From NCBI RefSeq assembly GCF_000188695.1, contig NW_004754916.1, positions 800,399 through 812,898 on the forward strand: DNA of 12,500 bases, in the 5' to 3' direction. The DNA is from Salpingoeca rosetta (Eukaryota > Opisthokonta > Choanoflagellata > Craspedida > Salpingoecidae). The translations under genes and the position numbers were made by a program. Within the stretch, counting starts at the first letter, position 1; every line of letters begins with the position of its first letter. This document shows positions 10,440-12,500 of the stretch, piece by piece. The notes under the pieces are model-generated. The model saw only the letters and a list, made by a program, of their open reading frames with translations, was not told where the DNA came from and did no database searches.

Positions 10440-11017
10440 TGCGTGTGTCGCATCTGTGAATAGTTTCACGTGTCTTGTGTGTGCGATGCTCTGTCCTTGA
10501 TGGGACTCGTGCTGAACAAACCTCAATGCTTGCCTGCGCTGCCCCCTCCTCTCCAACATGACAGGCCCTTGTGTTTGGGCTGCTGCTGTTTGTTGCTGCG
10601 CGACGGCTGAAGCGACGCTGGCACTCGTACTCTGCCGTGAAGAACGCAGCTCCAGCAACAAAGGTGTGTTTGGGTGTGGGTGTGGGTGTGGGTGTGGGTG
10701 GGTGTGGGTGTGGGTGTGTGTGTGGGTGTGGGTGCATGAGTGTATGTGTATCCATTCATGTTTGTGCATGTCAGTGCGTGCGCGTGCATGTCAGTGCGTG
10801 CGCGTGCATGCACCTATACGCCTGTCGTTAACACAACCCATGTCAAGCATTTCAACAAACAAGCTCACAACGCAACCCCCAACCCAACCAACCCACCACT
10901 GCCACCACTGCCACTTGTTGCGGTGCACAGGTCCGCTTCAGCCGCTTGACGGCGGAGGACAACACGTTTCTGATCAGCGATTCAGATGACAGCGAAGACG
11001 ATGCTTTTGTCGTTTAG
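1357..11017 (+). CDS. CPD: Carboxypeptidase D-like multidomain membrane metallocarboxypeptidase (21 exons)
   Basis: CPD removes C-terminal Arg/Lys from proteins in the trans-Golgi and secretory pathway. Exons: 1357-1974, 2278-2351, 2552-2672, 2818-3039, 3370-4467, 4730-6045, 6273-6355, 6566-6603, 6795-6869, 7062-7185, 7340-7391, 7570-7678, 7907-8007, 8279-8372, 8617-8691, 8903-9034, 9295-9388, 9720-9828, 10106-10304, 10565-10663, 10931-11017. All junctions are GT-AG with every acceptor CAG, and phases match throughout, giving 1,639 aa against about 1,380 in vertebrate CPD. Three M14 domains each carry a transthyretin-like domain; a PAN-like module sits between domains 2 and 3; a transmembrane helix and short tail end the protein. 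The start is ATG 1357 by default. ATG 1378 (M8) has a better context (A at -3, G at +4) and M14 precedes the hydrophobic core, so either may be used. The stop is TAG 11015-11017. Weakest exon calls: the donors at 4468 and 8008. Confidence 0.88.
2013..2089 (+). repeat. (TG)38 microsatellite after the donor of CPD intron 1
   Basis: An uninterrupted TG run begins 38 nt after the donor at 1975 in intron 1975-2277. TGGGTGGG and GTTGTGGG variants flank it. Confidence 0.96.
2461..2516 (+). repeat. CA-rich tract near the acceptor of CPD intron 2
   Basis: ACACACGCACGCACACAC-type sequence lies in the second half of intron 2352-2551, before the acceptor at 2550-2551. Confidence 0.88.
2684..2816 (+). 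repeat. GT tract then CA tract within one CPD intron
   Basis: Intron 2673-2817 is 145 nt long. It has TG/AG repeats at 2684-2738 just after the donor and CA repeats at about 2776-2816 running into the acceptor CAG. The two are complementary, so the transcript could fold back on itself. Confidence 0.92.
3238..3303 (+). repeat. (AAC)22 trinucleotide microsatellite in CPD intron 4
   Basis: Twenty-two perfect AAC copies lie in intron 3040-3369, about 65 nt before the acceptor. The same intron also has a CTG run (about 3109-3130) and a 13-base C run (3208-3220). Confidence 0.96.
3370..3615 (+). other. CPD transthyretin-like domain 1
   Basis: Residues about 346-427: [11 protein letters not shown], then [26 protein letters not shown] and ANGYRG. 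This is the beta-sandwich that follows each peptidase domain in the M14 N/E subfamily. An Asp/Gly-rich acidic linker follows, to about residue 453. Confidence 0.88.
3696..4927 (+). other. CPD carboxypeptidase domain 2, degenerate (pseudo-peptidase)
   Basis: Residues about 455-777, from exon 5 (to 4467) and the start of exon 6 (from 4730). The fold-level pattern remains, but the active site is broken. H521 and E524 are kept (GVHANEAGG). By alignment to domain 1, R177 becomes A581, the N-R pair becomes L590-Y591 (GVDLLYD), zinc ligand H224 becomes G644 (AYFGAGQYG), and general base E316 becomes Y758 ([11 protein letters not shown]). It cannot bind zinc normally or catalyse; a binding or structural role is inferred. 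It also has Asp/Gly-rich and GDRNPAP insertions. Confidence 0.85.
4967..5233 (+). other. CPD transthyretin-like domain 2
   Basis: Residues about 791-879: [46 protein letters not shown] and ASGYEPQSQ. The strand pattern is the same as in the other two copies. It is encoded without interruption in exon 6. Confidence 0.82.
5252..5323 (+). repeat. (TCN)n trinucleotide repeat coding poly-Ser
   Basis: A TCA/TCG triplet run within exon 6 encodes an almost pure serine tract (about residues 887-909). It is in frame and part of the linker before the PAN-like module. Confidence 0.9.
5417..5689 (+). other. PAN/apple-like module inserted in CPD
   Basis: Residues about 941-1031. It begins [12 protein letters not shown] and contains the spaced cysteines [16 protein letters not shown] and MHCAVL, ending [10 protein letters not shown]. 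This C..C..C.(G/A)F.(A/Y)Y..C.L spacing is the PAN/apple signature, a module that binds proteins or carbohydrate. Ser/Pro-rich and Thr-rich linkers flank it. Family assignment is by motif only. Confidence 0.62.
5690..6010 (+). other. Thr-rich mucin-like linker in CPD
   Basis: Residues about 1032-1138 are dominated by Thr, with Pro and His (encoded by ACA/ACG runs), typical of an extended O-glycosylated stalk. It joins the PAN-like module to peptidase domain 3. Confidence 0.8.
6055..6130 (+). repeat. 76-nt homopurine GAGAA-type tract in CPD intron 6
   Basis: Pure A/G with repeating GAAGAGAAGAG and GAAGGGGAGAG blocks starts 9 nt after the donor at 6046. If the intron were retained, the frame would read through this tract as Glu/Arg/Lys and stop at TAG 6131-6133. 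Confidence 0.92.
7201..7234 (+). repeat. (GT)n tract after the donor of CPD intron 10
   Basis: A perfect GT run begins 15 nt after the donor at 7186 in intron 7186-7339. Confidence 0.93.
7696..7769 (+). repeat. Imperfect GT tract after the donor of CPD intron 12
   Basis: A TGTGTG run with TGCG and GCATG interruptions follows the donor at 7679 in intron 7679-7906. Confidence 0.9.
8029..8188 (+). repeat. 160-nt GT-rich tract after the donor of CPD intron 13
   Basis: A perfect GT run to about 8085 is followed by GTGGGTGTGGGT and GTGAGTG variants. It fills the donor-side 60% of intron 8008-8278. Confidence 0.94.
8434..8526 (+). repeat. (CTGT)n tetranucleotide repeat in CPD intron 14
   Basis: Repeated TCTGTCTG units with TATC interruptions lie in the donor-side half of intron 8373-8616. 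Confidence 0.92.
9080..9163 (+). repeat. GT/GGGGT tract in CPD intron 16
   Basis: GTGTGTGGGGGGGTGAGAGTGTG occurs twice in near-identical form in the donor-side half of intron 9035-9294. Confidence 0.88.
9441..9592 (+). repeat. Long GT/GTGCATG/GTATACATG tract in CPD intron 17
   Basis: GT repeats interrupted by GCATG, TACATG and TATACATG occupy the donor side of intron 9389-9719. A/C-rich sequence (about 9639-9708) occupies the acceptor side. Confidence 0.9.
9907..10001 (+). repeat. TGCTTGTCTG-type minisatellite in CPD intron 18
   Basis: Variant copies of TATGCTTGTCTG and GCTTGTCTCC are arranged in tandem in the donor half of intron 9829-10105. The unit is about 8-16 nt and imperfect. Confidence 0.85.
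10330..10438 (+). repeat. GT tract with G-run in CPD intron 19
   Basis: GT repeats, then a run of about 10 G (around 10373-10383), then a perfect GT run to about 10437, all on the donor side of intron 10305-10564. This intron splits the transmembrane-helix coding sequence. Confidence 0.93.
10664..10804 (+). repeat. GGGTGT hexamer tract plus two-copy 20-bp tandem repeat in CPD intron 20
   Basis: GTGGGT repeats cover about 10672-10735. A 20-bp unit starting TGCATGTCAGTGCG occurs twice head to tail, at 10765-10784 and 10785-10804. Confidence 0.88.
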
Positions 11018-11500
11018 ATCCATTCGATGCCATGCGACAAGATGCCATCGCGCTGCTGTCGTGTGATGTATTGTGATGTGTTGTGATGTGTTGACATGCC
11101 AACAAGGCACCTCCCTTTCCCCTGCCCAACCTGTTCCCCACCCCCTTCTTTGCTTTTGAGAGCTGACATGAATGTAGCTTACTTCCTGGCATGTTTCGTG
11201 CCATTCGTGCCGTGTACAAAACGTTAGGCGCTTGTGTTTCTTTTTGTTCTGTTGTCACAAAGCGCGTGTTTCAATGCATGAAGCTTCGTATCCAGCGCAG
11301 CGTTTACATGCAGGCAGCGAACATGGCAAGCAAGGCGTAACAAGAAGGGAAGGTACGCGATAAAAGAAATGAGCACCAGCAAGATGGGCACCAGCAAGAT
11401 GAACAAGAACAACGGCGTGCACAAAACGGTTGCCATACCATGTGGGCGTGAAGCATGGGCACACGTTGACGTCAACAGCAGGAAGCAGCGCAGATGGCTG
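11018..11500. other. Convergent intergenic region between CPD and the GH65 gene
   Basis: This is 483 bases between the stop of CPD (+) and the stop of the GH65 gene (-). It must hold both 3' UTRs. I see no AATAAA on either strand. Repeats present: TGTGATGT units at about 11063-11092 and a 14-base GCACCAGCAAGATG duplicated at 11373-11386 and 11388-11401. No credible coding region was found. Confidence 0.6.
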
Positions 11501-12414
11501 CTACGGTTGTGCTTCTTGGATGTAGGCGGTGCCTGAAGCGTGCACTGGCGTCCCAATCTGAAGCGGCATGCTCGACTGGTTGGCGAAACGAATCCGCAGG
11601 GGCGCAACCTCCGCACCTGTGAAGGTATTCCGGAAACCCAAACACCAAGCAAGCAGCTCATGATTTGAGAGATGAAGGCACAATGTCGACAAATTTGTTT
11701 GGGGGGGGGAGGATCACAACACACACCAGCATCCACATCACATACACATACGCACATACACACACATGAGTGCGTGGCCATGAGTGACGTACGCTTGGGC
11801 GTGGTGTCGAGGAGTGTCCAAGCGGATGCAGAGTGCACAGAGAGGGAGAGCACGTGTCCGAGATACGAGAATCCGTCAATGTCAATGGACGTCGAATTTG
11901 GTGGTGGACGAGGGTTGTTGATCTGCAAGCACAAGCACGGCACGTGTGTGCGAGTGTAAATGTGTGTGTGTATGTGTGTGTGTGAGTATGTGTATGTATA
12001 TGTGCGTGAGTGAGTGTTTGTGTATGTCTATGTGTGTATGTCTATGTGTGTGTGTATGTATGTATGTGTGTGTGTGTGTGTGTCGAGTGATTTCGCGAAT
12101 GCAAGAGAACAGGGTTGTCGTGTCCACAGTGTCGGACGCCTGCTCTCCCGCCTCCGATGCAATGTGGTGACGTCGGACTCACCAGCAGGCCGTTGTCCGT
12201 GATGCGAAGACCGCCATATCCTTGAATGAGAGGAGCAATCAGCAAACAAACGTGGATTGTCATCACCATGTGATATGGTTGTGTACAGCCGCATGCATGT
12301 GATGTGTGTGATGTGTGTGCATGTCCCTGCTTGCTATTTGCGCGTACTGACCTGCCCACACGCATTGCATGAAGCCGCCAGCGCCTGTGATGAAATTCTG
12401 CGCACCGCCACCTC
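11501..12414 (-). CDS. PGGHG: Glycoside hydrolase family 65 protein, C-terminal part (acid trehalase-like / PGGHG-like), 5' end outside window
   Basis: Minus-strand exons in order of transcription: about 12414-12352 (acceptor uncertain), 12220-12183, 11922-11793 and 11616-11501, with phases 1, 0 and 1 and donors gtcagt, gtgagt and gtacgt. The stop TAG is at 11503-11501. Diagnostic sequence: GGGGAQNFITGAGGFMQCVW, then GYGGLRITDNGLL, then DIDGFSYLGHVLSLSV, ending ASGTAYIQEAQP. The NFxTGAGGFxQ motif and the following GLRI and G(F/I)SYLGH strands belong to the C-terminal part of GH65 proteins of the ATHL1/PGGHG type, which remove glucose from glucosylgalactosyl-hydroxylysine of collagen. The catalytic domain and its acidic residues lie beyond the window, so substrate cannot be judged; a fungal-type acid trehalase is the alternative. 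The 12220 acceptor is AAG rather than CAG. Confidence 0.72.
11712..11770 (-). repeat. GT-rich (sense strand) tract after a GH65 donor
   Basis: On the plus strand it reads CACACACCAGCATCCACATC and similar; on the coding (minus) strand it is GT-rich. It starts about 22 nt after the donor at 11792 of intron 11792-11617. Confidence 0.85.
11943..12083 (-). repeat. CA-rich (sense strand) tract before a GH65 acceptor
   Basis: The plus strand shows GTGTGTATGTGTGTG and similar; on the coding (minus) strand this is CACACA/CATACA. It ends 20 nt before the acceptor at 11923 and fills more than half of intron 12182-11923. Confidence 0.88.
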
Positions 12415-12500
12415 CTGTTTCACGTGAAATCATGAGGTGTGCGTGAAGAGGAGCACACATTGCGCGAGCACATGTAACGATGCAGCCACGTGTGTGCGTG

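Larger units (their letters stand above)
10281..11017 (+). other. CPD transmembrane helix and cytosolic tail
   Basis: Residues about 1571-1590 are hydrophobic (GIAVTF, then [12 protein letters not shown]) and are followed by RRLKRR, a stop-transfer signal, consistent with type I topology. The 49-residue tail contains FSRL (an FxxL-type motif), DNTFLI (fits the acidic dileucine pattern [DE]xxxL[LI]) and SDSDDSEDD (an acidic cluster with casein-kinase-2-like serines). Such signals route furin and CPD between trans-Golgi, surface and endosomes. The helix is split by intron 10305-10564. Confidence 0.85.

Noticed and set aside
10297..10813. His/Thr-Pro repeat open frames on the minus strand
   Set aside because: They are translations of the GT and GGGTGT intron repeats on the opposite strand.
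1357..11017. Splitting the region into two or three separate carboxypeptidase genes
   Set aside because: There is only one signal peptide, at the start, and one transmembrane helix, at the end. All 20 junctions keep phase, and no poly(A) signal or new start lies between domains.
11224..11943. 239-codon minus-strand open frame across the GH65 3' end
   Set aside because: It uses a different frame from the GH65 strand sequence through intron 11792-11617 and past the true stop at 11501. The Leu-rich stretch after that has no family resemblance.

Overview
The window is protein-coding nuclear DNA of a eukaryote. It holds spliced genes with GC-rich exons and short GT-AG introns of about 130-330 bp, packed with dinucleotide, trinucleotide and tetranucleotide repeats. 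The genes sit very close together. Intron density, the compact layout and the animal-like protein set suggest a choanoflagellate or other unicellular relative of animals. That placement is inference; no taxon-specific marker is visible.

Layout. (1) 1-1257, + strand: the 3' end of a SUMO-activating enzyme subunit 2 (UBA2) gene, with three coding exons, a GT-rich 3' UTR and an AATAAA signal. (2) 1357-11017, + strand: a complete gene of 21 coding exons for a carboxypeptidase D (CPD)-like protein. The exons join in frame to 1,639 codons plus stop. Protein order: signal peptide, M14 carboxypeptidase domain 1 with all key catalytic residues, transthyretin-like domain, domain 2 with its active site destroyed, transthyretin-like domain, Ser-rich linker, PAN/apple-like module, Thr-rich linker, domain 3 with an intact active site, transthyretin-like domain, one transmembrane helix, and a short cytosolic tail carrying sorting motifs. 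(3) 11018-11500: the gap between two convergent genes. (4) 11501-12500, - strand: the 3' end of a glycoside hydrolase family 65 gene resembling acid trehalase-like / protein-glucosylgalactosylhydroxylysine glucosidase (PGGHG).

The genes form no operon. UBA2 acts in nuclear SUMO conjugation. CPD trims C-terminal Arg/Lys from proteins in the secretory pathway. The GH65 protein is a sugar hydrolase.

The most striking non-coding pattern concerns the simple repeats. Read on the sense strand, GT-rich tracts lie just after 5' splice sites and CA-rich tracts lie just before 3' splice sites. The pattern largely flips strand for the minus-strand gene. The most notable protein observation is a CPD with active, inactive, active domains and an inserted PAN-like module, whereas vertebrate CPD has its third domain inactive.
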